A DNA stretch of 64,000 bases from Gadus chalcogrammus. Taxonomy: Eukaryota > Chordata > Actinopteri > Gadiformes > Gadidae. Positions 21,590-33,667 of this stretch are shown piece by piece. The notes beneath the pieces are model-generated. The model saw nothing but the letters and a program-made list of their open reading frames with translations, searched no databases and had not been told where the DNA came from. Location: NCBI RefSeq assembly GCF_026213295.1, contig NC_079413.1, positions 19,988,378 through 20,052,377 of the forward strand, in the 5' to 3' direction. Positions within the stretch are counted from its first letter, which is position 1, and each line of letters starts with the position of its first letter. The translations under genes and the position numbers were made by a program.

Positions 21590-23566
21590 TAATAATAATA
21601 CATTTAATTTAGAGGCGCCTTTCAAGACACCCAAGGTCACCTTACAGAGCATATAGTCATCATAAATCGTTTTAAAAAAATAAGAAATAAATAAAACAAA
21701 AACAAGACAAAACAAACAAACAATCAAAACAGTGATCAGTTAGACGTTGTGTGCGAGTTTGAACAGGTGAGTTTTGAGTTGTGACTTGAAGGTTGTAATG
21801 GTGTCTGACCAGGGGCGGACTGGCCATCGGGAATACCGGGGACATCCCCGGTGGGCCGATGGCCCAAAATACTATTATGTACCGGCCCACGCCCATCATC
21901 GCATCAGCCCTACAATGGTAATCACAGCGGCAAAAGCGTAATTTTCTCCAAGAGCTATACCTAACTAATTAAAATCACAATCACACTGACTGACTTTTAT
22001 ACTGCTACTCGCAATCGGTCTTCACACTCATGGTGACTATTTTTCGATTTTTTTTTAAGTGTCTTCTAATATGTGTTTTACAGACTTCGGAAGTCCAAAG
22101 TAAGAAAAGATCTCCACCTTATTAATAAACACCTCAAGTGTTCTCAGCTGTGCGGATTGAGGTAGAGAATTTGGATTTGCATACATACACGCAACGCGGC
22201 ACCCAGTTCTACGCATGCGCTCAACCCATGAGGAGAAAGGGATTGTTTGCGGCGAATGTCTCCAGCTTGAGACCCGCTGAGGGACCACCGCCGGAGGCGG
22301 AGGTGCCTAAGCGCTGCCCGGCAACGATCCCTTTCTCCTCCTTGTCGTGGTTCAGTCTACTTCACATTGATGAGGACGTTGAAGAACCAGGAACGTCGGA
22401 GAACCCAACGCGGTCGTTTGTGATTCATAATATCGGCTCACACATCTTTTGGCCGTTATAATATTATATGATATAGATATCTATGTAGGCTATATGATAA
22501 TATTTTGATATAGAGCTCCAGGACTCCCGTGTGTTCTAGAATATTTACAGAACACGGCTAAAGGCTGTGTGAGCCTCGCCATTGCGATACATCCACTGTA
22601 AACAGAGCGAATGGTACCGTGGCTGCAAGCTGCTCAGGGCCACACCCCCACCCTCCTCCTTGACCCGCCTCGCTCCTCCTCATTTGCATTATAGCTACAG
22701 CCACCAAAACAGCGCATTTGGGGGAAGCTCAATGTGCGACTGGCTCGGAGTGGCTATAACTCTGCACCACGGCTGAATTTCGGGAACGTCGTTATGTAAC
22801 TTACTGTTTTGTTATGCACCTTCAGCACCCCTACACACACAAACAATCACACACCCAGCATGCAACACTACTGATACCACTGATGTTCACACCCCATCGT
22901 ATGTTCTGTTCTGTTCATTTCTAATATATTGTTCATGCTAATTCTACCCTCTGATTCCAGTTTCTTTATTGTGTGGTCTTTCTCTGCTGACATTCATTCC
23001 TTAAGGCTTTGTAGTTATACTTGTATAACCATCTGATACTAGCCAAGAGTTAAGCATATTCATCTAGCAAACTATACCTACCTTGGAGTGTTACAATAGC
23101 CAATAATCATTTTATTCCATGTGTCCATCCAGGCAAATTGGTGGATCCAAATGTTATTAAAAAACAAACATACATATATGATGTAATTTCTTTGTAATCA
23201 TCCAAAATAATGTTAAGTGTATGGGTATTTTTCCCAGAAGGCCACTGACTGTTCGATACGCGCGATCCATTGAGTGGGCAACGCGGCGTGTACTTAGTGG
23301 GCCGCGCGCCGTGAATGGAGTGGGCCGGTCTGACAGAAACTCCCGGGCCACTTTTTTCCCCCAGTCCGCCCCTGTGTCTGAATGTTTTATGTGTGGGGGG
23401 AGGGAGTTCCAGAGCCTGGGTGCTGAACAGCTGAATGACCGGGCACCCATTGTAGTGAGTCGTGATGTGGGGATACATAGTAGTCCAGCAGAGGTTGAGC
23501 GGAGGGAGCGGGAGGGAGTGTATTCTTGAAGGAGGTTGCAGAGGTAACTGGGGGCTAGGTTGTGGA
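21590..23566 (-). mobile_element. L2 LINE 3' fragment split by a hAT
   Basis: On the minus strand, 23588 down to 23383 encodes LAILHNLAPSYLCNLLQEYT, then SLRSTSAGLL and FSCSAPRLWNSLPPHI. The sequence continues at 21809 down to a 3' tail with ATT repeats near 21590. The hAT at 21810-23374 divides the two parts. The left terminus of the large element at 23567 abuts or cuts this LINE. Confidence 0.8.
21810..23374. mobile_element. Non-autonomous hAT, 1.6 kb
   Basis: The ends are CAGGGGCGGACTGGCC and CCAGTCCGCCCCTG, with near-identical 8-bp flanks TGTCTGAC and TGTCTGAA. The ends resemble those of the hAT at 3137-4531, so both probably belong to one family. The interior is a mixture of other repeat pieces without a transposase. 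Confidence 0.85.
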
Positions 23567-23945
23567 GTATGGCAAGCCGAATTGTCATTTATTAACTAAG
23601 TTTGACTATCCGGAATTTACATTGTAGATATCAACAACTTCATTCAAGATATCTGTAATGTAGTTGTGACTAGTCGAAACGACAGTTAGAGATATCTGTA
23701 ATGTAGTTTTGACTAGTCAAAACGACTGTTAGAGATATCTGTAATTCAGTTTTGACTAGGCGAAACTGAATTACAGATATCTGCAATGACTTCACGGAAA
23801 ACGACGGAAAACTCGTCACACATCTTAAATGACAACTGCAGATATCTGTAATTCAGTTTCGCCTAGGCAGAATGAAAGTTAAAGATATCTCAAACGTCAT
23901 TTGAGTGTTGGGCATTACGTTTTAGATATCCAGAAATACATATTT
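23567..23945 (+). repeat. Left terminal repeat and GATATC array
   Basis: A 58-bp terminal repeat (23567-23624) is followed by about nine units of 30-45 bp, each holding AGATATCT or a close variant. Many are alternated with GACTAGTC or GCCTAGGC half-palindromes and TTCAGTTTTGACTAG strings. Similar units form the right terminal array. The region ends about 65 bp before the transposase start codon, so it probably also serves as its promoter and transposase-binding region. Confidence 0.8.
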
Positions 23946-24266
23946 CCCCTTGCCGCCATAATCAAAGAAGAAGTGGGTTCATTTCCGAATGGAATAAGAA
24001 AGGAGCAGTCATGGCGTTGGCTGTGATCGAAAAGATCACGAGAAAATGCCATGAAATTGAACAAGCCCACACACAGGGGATGTGTGGAGAGAGAGAACGT
24101 CGTTCTATTGAAAGCTGTCAAAGAAATCTCGGAAGAATTGAATATTTGTTATCACCGGAGACCAACAACGAACTCAAACGCTGTTTGGCTGAACTGAAAA
24201 ATCTAGTTGGCACACATTTCCAGGCTGGGGAAGACCGAAGTTTCTCTGTCGGGCGCATTCGTTCAG

Positions 24267-25550
24267 GTGTGTCCGTTTATCACTGCATTCATAGGCCTAT
24301 ATGTAAGGGATAACGTAGAACGCCGGTCATTATCGGGAAAATAAGCCCCGACAGGGCAAACAGGACACCGACGCGCAGCGGAGATGTCTTGCTTCGCCCT
24401 GAGGCCCAGTGCTCGTTACTGTCCTGTCGAATAAAGGCAACTTGTTTAAAATAAAAAAAAATAAGTTGCCTCCAATTCTTATGAAAGTATAGTAAATATA
24501 GCCTATATTAAACATGTAAGAAATAATCACAGAGAGGCCGGGCAATAAACAGTTTGATATGCCCGAAGTCGAGGGCGGTAACCTTCCGCAAGCCGGGCAT
24601 ATCAAACTGTTTATTGCCCTGCCTTGAGGTGATTATTCCGTTTATTCTACTTCGCGCCGGACAACATAATAAAACAATTCAAATACTTTAACAATTAGCC
24701 TTTTTCATATTCGTATTGCATGCTTATTAAATGTATACTACTCTGTTTAAGTTAATCTCCCTCGAAAAGTAGTTCCCTTTAGAACTACGGTGAATAACGT
24801 TAGCTCAGCTGTAGGTAACTCGTTTCTATAGCAACCACACAAGGCTGGATCTGGTCACTAGTTTAATAACGTAGTTGCTACATTCGTATCAAGTCAGCTT
24901 TAATGACGATCGATCAAACATGCACTCCTTGGTTTATTTTTACTATGGACCACATGTTGGAAATGTATGTGATAGAAAACGATGCATGCGGCGTATTGAT
25001 CTACTGTGCTCAGTCAGCAGCAAGTAGAACCGACAAATCAGCGGGCAATATGCCGGATTAATGCACCCCTCCCAGCCAATCAGAATCGAGCATTCTTAAA
25101 TGAAGTAGAATAAAAAGCTATAATGTCATATTACAGTGATAAAACGATATTTTACCTAGGTATTCTATGTAAATAAAAAGCTATAACTATGAAAAGCCTG
25201 TCTGTTGCAAGATGTATATCCTCACACAAGTGTATTAACCTATGTTTAGCAATAATTGTTTATATTTATTAATTCACTGTATGTATCCATGTGCTTATTA
25301 GAGCAATCATTAAATGTATTGGTCTTACTGTTATGTCCACTGGTCACAGCAATAAATACAGTATTTTTGCAAATCCACAAGCCTCTCCACACCCAGGGTA
25401 GCCTATTGGCCTATTCATTAACAATATGCAATTTCAATGCATGTTTGAGAATTGGTATGCTGATATATAGGCCTACTTTAAATTACAATTAATAAACAGT
25501 CCAATGCTGCCTCAACCCTTAAACCTTGTTGACTTTTTATTTTTTTGTAG
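24267..25550. other. Transposase intron 1 with a hairpin-rich MITE
   Basis: It contains sequence starting GAACGCCGGTCATTATCGGG at about 24320 that is related to 41950-42080 in the opposite gene's intron, so both introns were hit by one MITE family. It also holds the long hairpin at 24540-24619. No coding sequence was seen. Confidence 0.55.
24540..24619. repeat. Long perfect hairpin, 26-bp arms
   Basis: Arms 24540-24565 (starting GGGCAATAAACAGTTTGATA) and 24594-24619 are exact reverse complements with a 28-nt loop. Confidence 0.85.
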
Positions 25551-25654
25551 GGAGAGCAGGCCGACCAGCCATTGATGTTACCAGAGAACAGATAGAATTT
25601 CTGCTAGCGCAAGGCCATACAATTGCAAAAACTGCTGAAATACTTGGATTTTCC

Positions 25655-26260
25655 GCATTATTTCTGTACATGGATTCAGATTTACATTTTGACAGTCACA
25701 TCAAATCAGTTACAAAATCGGCATATTATCACCTTAAAAATATAGCAAGACTTAGAGGGCTCATGTCCACCGAAGACTTACAAAAACTTGTACATGCCTT
25801 TATCACTAGTAAGCTTGATTACTGCAATGGTCTCCTCACAGGTCTCCCAAAACAAACTCTGAGGAAGCTTCAGCTTGTTCAGAATGCTGCTGCTAGAGTT
25901 CTAACAAAGACCAAAAAATTTGATCATATTACACCAATTCTGAAATCGTTACATTGGCTTCCTGTAGGTCAGAGAATTGATTTTAAAATCATGTTGCTAA
26001 CCTATAAATCCCTACATGGTTTAGGCCCAAAATACTTAACTGATATGCTTCCACTACATCAGCCTTCTAGACCACTAAGATCCTCTGAGACCAATCTGTT
26101 AATTATCCCCAGAGTAAACACAAAACATGGGAAAGCAGGATTTAGTTACTATGCAACAAATAGCTGGAATAAACTCCCAGAGGATTTAAGACTTGCCCCA
26201 ACTCTGAGCACCTTTAAAACAAGACTGAAGACTTTTATGTTTGCTATAGCTTTCTGCTAA
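25655..26260 (+). pseudogene. LINE ORF2 C-terminal region, open to its stop
   Basis: About 198 codons stay open from MDSDLHFDSHIKSVTKSAYY through SKLDYCNGLLTGLPKQTL, ITPILKSLHWLPVGQRIDFK and SYYATNSWNKLPEDLR to the natural stop at 26258-26260. It is 5' truncated and lacks the reverse transcriptase palm. The open frame suggests a rather young insertion. It fuses in frame to the transposase exon upstream, which is probably coincidental. Confidence 0.85.
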
Positions 26261-26540
26261 AATCTTAAATACATTGCACTTTCTAAAAAGCTTTTTTAAC
26301 TTTGCCTTTATTTTCTATTTTAATACTAAAATGCCTTTTTCTATTCTACCCATTTCTTTGCATATGTTTTTCTTTTACTTATCTATTATTTTATTTTATT
26401 GTATGACAATGTTTATATGTGAAGCACTTTGAGTCTGCCTTGTGTATGAAAAGTGCTATATAAATAAAGTTGCCTTGCCTTGCCTTGCCTTGCCTTGCCT
26501 TGCCTTGCCTTGCCTTGCCTTGCCTTGCCTTGCCTTGCCT
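25655..26540 (+). mobile_element. L2-type LINE with (TTGCC)n tail in a transposase exon
   Basis: It begins within or just after codons of the transposase exon (TTTTCCGCATT) and ends in a run of about 14 TTGCC units (26470-26540). The 3' region GAAGCACTTTGAGTCTGCC followed by GTGCTATATAAATAAA is the L2/CR1-like tail. Transposase codons resume directly after the tail. Confidence 0.85.
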
Positions 26541-26783
26541 ACAAGAAGTCAAAGTTGATGGGTATACCTGTCAGAAGTATGCGGCCTGCAATAGATGATG
26601 GTGAACTAGAACAACATGTGAGGCAACTTCAGGGCCAATATCCTAATTCTGGAAATTAGGTAATTGGTGGTCTTAATTTTTAGCCTGTATTTAATTCACA
26701 TTTGTGTGCCATTGTTTTTAGATTTTTTTTTTACTTTTCCAAAATCTGTTTCAGATTATTCGAGCCCTGTTGCGCACACAGGG

Positions 26784-28345
26784 GGCCCTATCTTGCATCC
26801 GGCGCAAGTGACTTAGTCACTGGCGCATGTGTCGTTGCTAGTTTACAACTGGCGCAAAGCGTTCTTTTCCCACCAGCGCCACTCGGCGGTAAATTAGGGA
26901 TTGATCATGCGCCGCAAGGGGCGGTTCGGCGGAAGGAGGAGGTGTGTTCTGGCGCAAACGGTATTTTACCGTCTCTGAATACCATTGCGCTACTGACCAG
27001 GAAATACCTGGTTTAAAGTCAGTGGCGCGTTGTTCAGACGCTATTTTAAGGGCGGATGCATACATGCGCATGCGATGCATACGGATTGCTTGTGCACCTC
27101 GCGCATACACTTTGCTTCTCTCATCTACCTAGCCGCACATTCTTGGTAAATTATTTGGGAAAGAACAGCTGATGCAGCGGTAATAAGTTGTACTTTTAAA
27201 TCAATGCATCTGCAAACACCGTACAGCAAACACATATTTTCTTGACACAGACATCGTGTAGGCCTACATGCCCATAACTTTTAGGATTGATGAGTAGGCC
27301 TATTTGATCATGAAAAACATTGTTTTACCGCGATTGAGTGTTAAAAAGAATGAATGAATGCGGGCGCGCGTGTGTGCTCTGTAAGGCGCCCAGTTTCCAA
27401 CCTCGAAATTTCACTTCATTTAAATTTAATTTGCATGGTATTTCTTATCCTTATGCCCGAACCACCTCAGCTGACTCCTTTCTAAGTAAAGGAGCAGCGG
27501 CTCTAATCCGAGTTCCTCACGGATGGCTGAGCTTCTCACCCTATCCCTATCTCGTCCTTTCGGTCATCACCCAACCCTCATGACCATAGGTGAGGATAGG
27601 AACGAAGATCGACCGGTAGATCGAGAGCTTTGCCTTGCGGCTCAGCTCTCTTTTCGTAATAACGGTAAAGCGAACGCAATACCGCCCCCGCTGCTCCGAT
27701 TCTCCGGCCAATCTCACGCTCCATAGTTCCCTCACTCGCGAACAAGACCCCGAGGTACTTGAACTCCTTCACTTGGGCAAACTAAACACGTAACGCATAA
27801 TACAATCAATGGCAATGTAGGCCTATATTACCGCGGGGACACATGCATATTAGGATAGCATACAATACTGATAAGAAACAATGTTTATAATGTATTGCGT
27901 ATATCATTAAATAGAACCACAGTTACCGCATATCATATGTTATAGCCTATCATACGTTTTCTTTGCCGAAATTTATTTGAGGACTCAGTATATTCCATGT
28001 GTGAATTATGCCATATTAGGCTATTTGGCAATAAACTAAGCCATTTGCAGTATGAAATTCTCGGAGACTGCAGACGCGCTGTCAAAATATCAACTCGTCC
28101 GATTCAAATGCGCTCATGGCTCTTAAAGGGGATGGGAGCTGGCACTCTCATTGGTTTGTTGCACGTTACGCCCAAACCACACCTACGGGTAATTAGGCTG
28201 CTTCAGACCAACCCTTTTGACACTTGCGCCGCGGCGCAAGCGTCATTTATCCGCCTGTAAAATAGCGATAGCGCCGTAGAACCGCCCACAAAGCTACTTG
28301 CGCTTTGCGCTTCCCACTTGCGTTTCAGACCGTTAAAATAGGGCC
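26784..28345. mobile_element. MITE with GGCCCTAT ends in a transposase exon
   Basis: The ends read GGCCCTATCTTGCATCC and AAAATAGGGCC, flanked by CAGGG on both sides (26779-26783 and 28346-28350). Deleting the element and one CAGGG copy rejoins the transposase frame exactly (RALLRTQ, then GVFVTRSRVREML). Subterminal GCGCAAG and CTTGCGC repeats are abundant. A fragment of another LINE is nested inside. Confidence 0.8.
27450..27775 (-). pseudogene. LINE ORF fragment (RTE/Rex-like tail region)
   Basis: Minus-strand reading gives EFKYLGVLFASEGTMEREIG, then RRIGAAGAVLRSLYR and, after a frame change, SRKAKLSIYRSIFVPILTYG and HEGWVMTERTR. This is the conserved region after the reverse transcriptase in a very common fish LINE. 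It is nested in the MITE at 26784-28345. Confidence 0.75.
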
Positions 28346-29514
28346 CAGGGTGTCTTTGTTACACGGTCCAGAGTGCGTGAGATGTTGACACGGGTGAATC
28401 CTACTGCTGCTGCAAGAAGATGGAGCCGGACAGTTGCAAGACGTGTTTATCATGTACCTTACCCCAACAGTTTGTGGCACATTGATGGGAACATGCGTCT
28501 GATAAGGTTATTATTACCAGACTTGTCATACTTACTACCAGACTTGTCAATATATTCTTTTATATTTTGAAAAGAACTTCAGCAAGTGAAAAACTGGAGT
28601 TCACAGCTATATTGTTTCAAGACTACTGTCAATAGTGTTATAATTTCAAGTAATAATTGTATTTGTTTTTCAACCTTCTAGATGGGGCTTTGTGACTCAT
28701 GGTGCAATTGATGGATACTCCCGTCTGATTACTTACCTCAGCTGCAGCACAGACAATCGTTCCACAACAGTGCTTTCTCAGTTTTTGAAAGCAACATGCC
28801 TCTACGCCCTACCATCAAGAGTCAGATCTGATCATGGTGGTGAAAACATCCTTGTGGCTTTGTTCATGCATCTAGTTCAAGGACTTGAACACAGAGGTTT
28901 CATAACCGGACGATCAGTTCACAATCAGAGAATTGAACGCCTTTGGCGTGATGTATTTTTGCATGTGTTGCAGCACTTTTACCTAATGTTCTACTCCTTA
29001 GAGGATTCAGAGGTTCTAAACCCAGATAATGATGTCCACAGACTATCACTGCATATTGTTTATCTTCCGGAGATTCAAAACAGACTGGAGCAGTTTAGAC
29101 AGGCCTGGAACCTCCATCCGTTGCGAACAGAAAATAATCGCACACCAACTCAACTCTGGACACAGAGGGCATGCTCAGAAATATTGCCACAGACAGCACA
29201 GCTGTCAACAATGTGTTTGGGGAAAATCCCTACAGCGACCAAAACATTGAGGCCATCCTAGCGCAGTACGGAATTCAAACACTGCCTACACTTGATGAGG
29301 AAGAGTTCCCAGCTGTAAGGGTAGAGCCACCTCAACTCATCCTCACTCAGCAACAACAAACATCTGTGCACAATGCAATCCAACACGTTTCTGATTTGAA
29401 GATAAAATATCAGGCTTGCTGTACTGCAATTGTCAGTATTTTGCAAACTGATCAGGTATAGTCCAATTCCAAGCCCAGAGACAACATTTTATTGGTTGCA
29501 TATATTGGCTTCAA

Positions 29515-29868
29515 GAAAGGACTCCACCCCCTCTCCTCCCGTGGAGACTGGACTCCACCCCCTCTCCTCCCGTGGAGACAGGACTCCACCCCCTCTCCTC
29601 CCTTGGAGACAGGACTCCACCCTCTCCTCCCTCGGAGACAGGACTCCACCCCCTCCTCCCTTGGTGACTGGACTCCACCCCCTCTCCTCCCGTGGAGACA
29701 GGACTCCACCCCCTCCTCCCTTGGAGACTGGACTCCACCCCCTCTCCTCCCTTGGAGACAGGACTCCACCCCCTCTCCTCCCTTGGTGACTGGACTCCAC
29801 CCCCTCTCCTCCCTTGGTGACTGGACTCCACCCCCTCTCCTCCCGTGGAGACAGGACTCCACCCCATG
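29515..29868. repeat. Minisatellite, about 30-bp unit
   Basis: About a dozen copies of a unit like GGAGACTGGACTCCACCCCC plus TCTCCTCCC, varying at CGTGG/CTTGG and GACAGG/GACTGG. Period is 27-31 bp. It lies just downstream of the transposase stop. Confidence 0.92.
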
Positions 29869-30245
29869 GGTTACAGCGGCCCTCACAACCCCACACCACC
29901 ACCCCACCCCTTTCAAGTGTATATTGTATATAGTTCTCTGCAAAACCTATGGTGGCACCATGCTTTCAGTGTGTATATTGTATATAGTTCTCTGCAAACC
30001 TATGGTGGCACCATGCCTTCAGTGTGTCTTGAACAACCACACATAAAAGGTTGCACATATTATATTGACATTTTATCGTATTTGTCTAAATGCATACTTG
30101 ACTGTAGATAGATTTATGAGTGAAGTTACCAACACAATAGATTGGCCAAATCAGGCCTCAACTGTGTGCGTATTTGAAAATGTGTCGCAGGGACTACAGT
30201 CAACAGCTATGCAGATTATCTTTTCTGTTCCCTTTTCTCATATTT

Positions 30246-30365
<120 letters not shown>

Positions 30366-31469
30366 AGGGTGGTTCATTCTGTGTAATTCAGAAGGTAGAG
30401 ACAGGTAAATGCATATTTCCTATTTTACTCTTGTACATGATGACCACTGTAGGAATGTAATTAATGCACTCTTAACTTTGTCTGGAAGACATCTGAGCCA
30501 TTCACACAAACTCATTACAACGACTCGTTGTAATGGCCACCCAGGTGGCGTGGCCAGCCTAATCTAATAAACACAGCCTATTGACACCTCAGAGTCAAAG
30601 ACAAAGAAGTTATAGTTGTGATACTGAAATTATCTGCAAGTGTATTTATGAATGTAGCATACTGATATTTGGTCTTGAATTAATCCTTGTGGACAGTAGT
30701 CTTATGGTTGTATGGCAATCTTAAGCATATGCATAGTTGTGGCCTATGTATTATGTACATTGTGTTAAATTGAACTTCACACCTCAGTCACACATCAGTT
30801 GACCAATCATAAGTCAGCTGGATGGATGCGCACTGCCCTAGCCTGAGAAAAAGACCAGATTTGTATAAATCACATTACTTTTGAAAAACTGTCCCTGAAG
30901 TCCTTGGTCTTGTCTCTTCTTTATTGGCCTCTGCGGGAATGTGTGTGGCTCTCTCTGACACACACTCTCCCTCTTTCTCAATTTTGGTTTTGTATTCGAT
31001 GTACTCGATGTGCATTCATTGTTTTACATTAAATGTAACTTGATTTGTTTAATTTGGTTTACCTGGTTACATTTAAGTTGTTCTTAATGGAGTCTAGAAT
31101 ATCTATTCTGCCTAGATCCCATTTGTTCTTATGGTTCTTATGTCTCCATTAGGCCTTCTGCTATTGAGAGGCTGATTTAAAGGATTTGCTCAACAACTCA
31201 CTTTATTGAGAGTGCTGTGGGGATGACCACAGTGGAGAACAAAAAGTGCCACAGAGCAATTGAACATAGAAAATATGTAAAAGTGCATGAAATTCGACAT
31301 AACAGATTAACATGTTACCACATCATTAAAAGTGAACTTAAAAGACCTGAACAAAGCCATTTGTCAAGTGGGGCAATACTAGAGCTAAATAAGATATTCA
31401 AAACCTAAATAAAATATTTTCAAAATAACAAAAATAATTTAACACATTTTAAAGAATGGATCAACGTTT

Positions 31470-31866
31470 CCCTGAGTGTGAGAGTGTGTACGAGAATGTG
31501 AGAGTGTGTGAGAGAGTATTTATGAGTGAGAGTGTATGAGTGTGAGAGGGTGTGTATGAGTGAGAGCGTATGAGTGTGTGAGAGTATGTATGAGTGAGAG
31601 CGTATGAGTGTGTGAGAGTATGTATGAGTGAGAGCGTATGAGTGTGTGAGAGTATGTATGAGTGAGAGCGTATGAGTGTGTGAGAGTATGTATGAGTGAG
31701 AGCGTATGAGTGTGTGAGAGTATGTATGAGTGAGAGCGTATGAGTGTGTGAGAGAGTATGTATGAGTGAGAGCGTATGAGTGTGAGAGAGAGAGTGTGTA
31801 TGAGTGAGAGCGTATGAGTGTGAGAGAGAGAGTGTGTATGAGTGAGAGCGTATGAGTGTGTATGAG
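31470..31866. repeat. 34-bp tandem array
   Basis: Copies of GAGAGCGTATGAGTGTGTGA plus GAGTATGTATGAGT repeat with a 34-bp period in the centre (31562, 31596, 31630 and so on), with shorter or longer variants at the ends. It sits just past the 3' end of the HECT gene. Confidence 0.92.
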
Positions 31867-31931
31867 TTGATCAATTGGAACAATAGAGGCATGCCCTCTA
31901 ACAACCTGCAATGAATGAAAAACAAACAACA

Positions 31932-32309
31932 TTATGCAAGACCAAAGGTCGGCGCTTGCAGAATTCCCTCCATCATGTATTTTTTAAAACATTCATAGGA
32001 AGAATGCAGCGGCAGGCGTAATATAATAATACAGGTGTTTGCTTCAGGGAAGATTCGGTTGTCTTCATGAATGAACTGGATTTGAGGAGGGTTTCGATTT
32101 CGCCTTCGTCAACTGCCCCTTCACCATTGTCATCTTCATCCACAAAGACAACATCCAGTTTTGCTTCAGGGTCGAAGGACTTCCGTTTAAACGCCCGCAG
32201 GCTACATAGTAAAACATTGTCCCGGCACACATTTATTTGGTTGCTTGTTGGAGAGAAGTTGTCATCTACTTTGCTGACCAGTTTTTTCAATATGGTCTGT
32301 AGATCAATC
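31932..32309 (-). pseudogene. Collapsed HECT domain: start fused to catalytic end
   Basis: Frame 1 runs from the acceptor at 32309 (IDLQTILKKLVSKVDDNF) to EGAVDEG at about 32100. A different frame then carries NPPQIQFIHEDNRIFPEANT and on to the end FGLA. The middle of the HECT fold (N-lobe body and the start of the C-lobe) is absent, consistent with one internal deletion that removed several exons. The thioester Cys lies in the NTC motif at about 32030. Confidence 0.72.
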
Positions 32310-33667
32310 CTGCAACCAAAGAAGTTCATACATTTTATTCATATGCCAAATATGTACCATATTTTATAACAGTTTTAACCACCTGATTAAATGTTATAGG
32401 ATATAAGCATCACACTGACTTTGGTTTAGTGCTAGTCCTTTATATGGTATAGAAAATGTAATATTTACATACACCAAAAACATCAATGTCAAGTTAATGC
32501 GAAAAACATACTCATCCACAGGTCCTCCAAGGTGATGTGTTGATACAGGAGACTGATTTTGTGAAACTGTCTCTTGTTCGTCAAGATGAATGATTGGTTC
32601 CTGGGCAGGTGAAGGAGGGAGTGATGGTTCTTCAACAGTCAGGATTTCTTGCGGTTGTGAGATCAGAGTGAGCGATGGCTGGATAGAGTTCTCAGATGGC
32701 AGTGGCTGGAGAGAGGGCTCAGACAGCAGTGAGTGGGTGGAGGACACAGAGAGACTTGGCTGGGTGGAGGGCTCAGACAGCGACGACTGACCAGGAGATG
32801 TATGGTTTAGGGCATGAGCGCCATCATTTCGTTGACCAGAGAGAATTTCCTGAAGACAAACATGCATGAGCTTGCACAAAACAAAACACAATCTTTTTTT
32901 CCGTTTGAGACAGGAAATACAATGCAATATACATTTACCTGTACATGCTGAATTGAAAACCAAAGTACGTATAGCGTTGAGGATGGTTTTATGCCATGAT
33001 CGATTATTGACCCTCAATTGATCTTGATGATGTGGCTTCTTGTATCACAAAGATTTCACTGGCACCATCATCTTGTCCCACAAAGTCCAACACGGCCTAA
33101 AAAGATGTGAAACAGTGTTACACCAGTGACATTTTACAACCCACTGCGAAGACACTTGATATTTTCTCAAGCTGAACACACATCACCTGAATTGGCTCAG
33201 ACAAGCTGAATTTCCTCATGCTGATGTGTCCATCTGGATATTTAAATTTGATCCACACCCCATCAGAGGGTACCTCACATTCAGATAGACGCTGACGTCT
33301 TGCTTCAATAGCCTGAAATATTATTGCTCTCATTAAAAAGAAAAATCAAATGAATCTTTGGCTAGTTCATTTATCAAACTAATATTACAAACAAACCTTT
33401 TGACGCCTTTCCTCACAGGCCTGATAGGCTAGTTTCTTCCTCTCCTATTAAAAGACCACATTAAAAGTATTTATGCATTCTGTAATAGCATGTAAAACAT
33501 ACAAAATAATAACTTGGAAATATTACCTTCTCCTGATCCACCAACACATTTTCATTATATTCCTGGTCTTGCTGGGAACGTATTGCTCGCCATTCTTGAA
33601 GAGCCTAAAGTAAAACATCAAAAATGGCATTTCTCACAAATCACCATCAAATAGTACACATACATAC

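Larger units (their letters stand above)
24011..29461 (+). pseudogene. Integrase-type DDE transposase gene, interrupted
   Basis: Exons in order: 24011-24266 (MALAVIEKITRKCHEIEQAH); from 25551 (GRPAIDVTREQIEFLLAQGH, a helix-turn-helix domain); a piece at about 26541-26655 after a LINE insertion (GIPVRSMRPAIDDGELEQHV); 26755-26783 and 28351-28505 around a MITE (SRVREMLTRVN, then NSLWHIDGN); and 28681-29461. Phases agree across GT/AG junctions. The catalytic core shows WHID, then SDHGGEN and NQRIERLW, an Asp-Asp-Glu set as in retroviral integrases. Damage comprises the two insertions, a TAG near 26657 and a missing base near 29163 that shifts the C-terminal part ([19 protein letters not shown]). 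The stop is at 29459-29461. The product would be the transposase. Confidence 0.85.

Noticed and set aside
29452..30046. Overlapping Pro/Ser- and Gly/Trp-rich frames
   Set aside because: All derive from the 30-bp minisatellite; three frames are open on each strand because the unit lacks stops.
31420..31932. 170-aa and 154-aa frames rich in HTLSLIHT repeats
   Set aside because: They are readings of the 34-bp tandem array and have no start or splice context.
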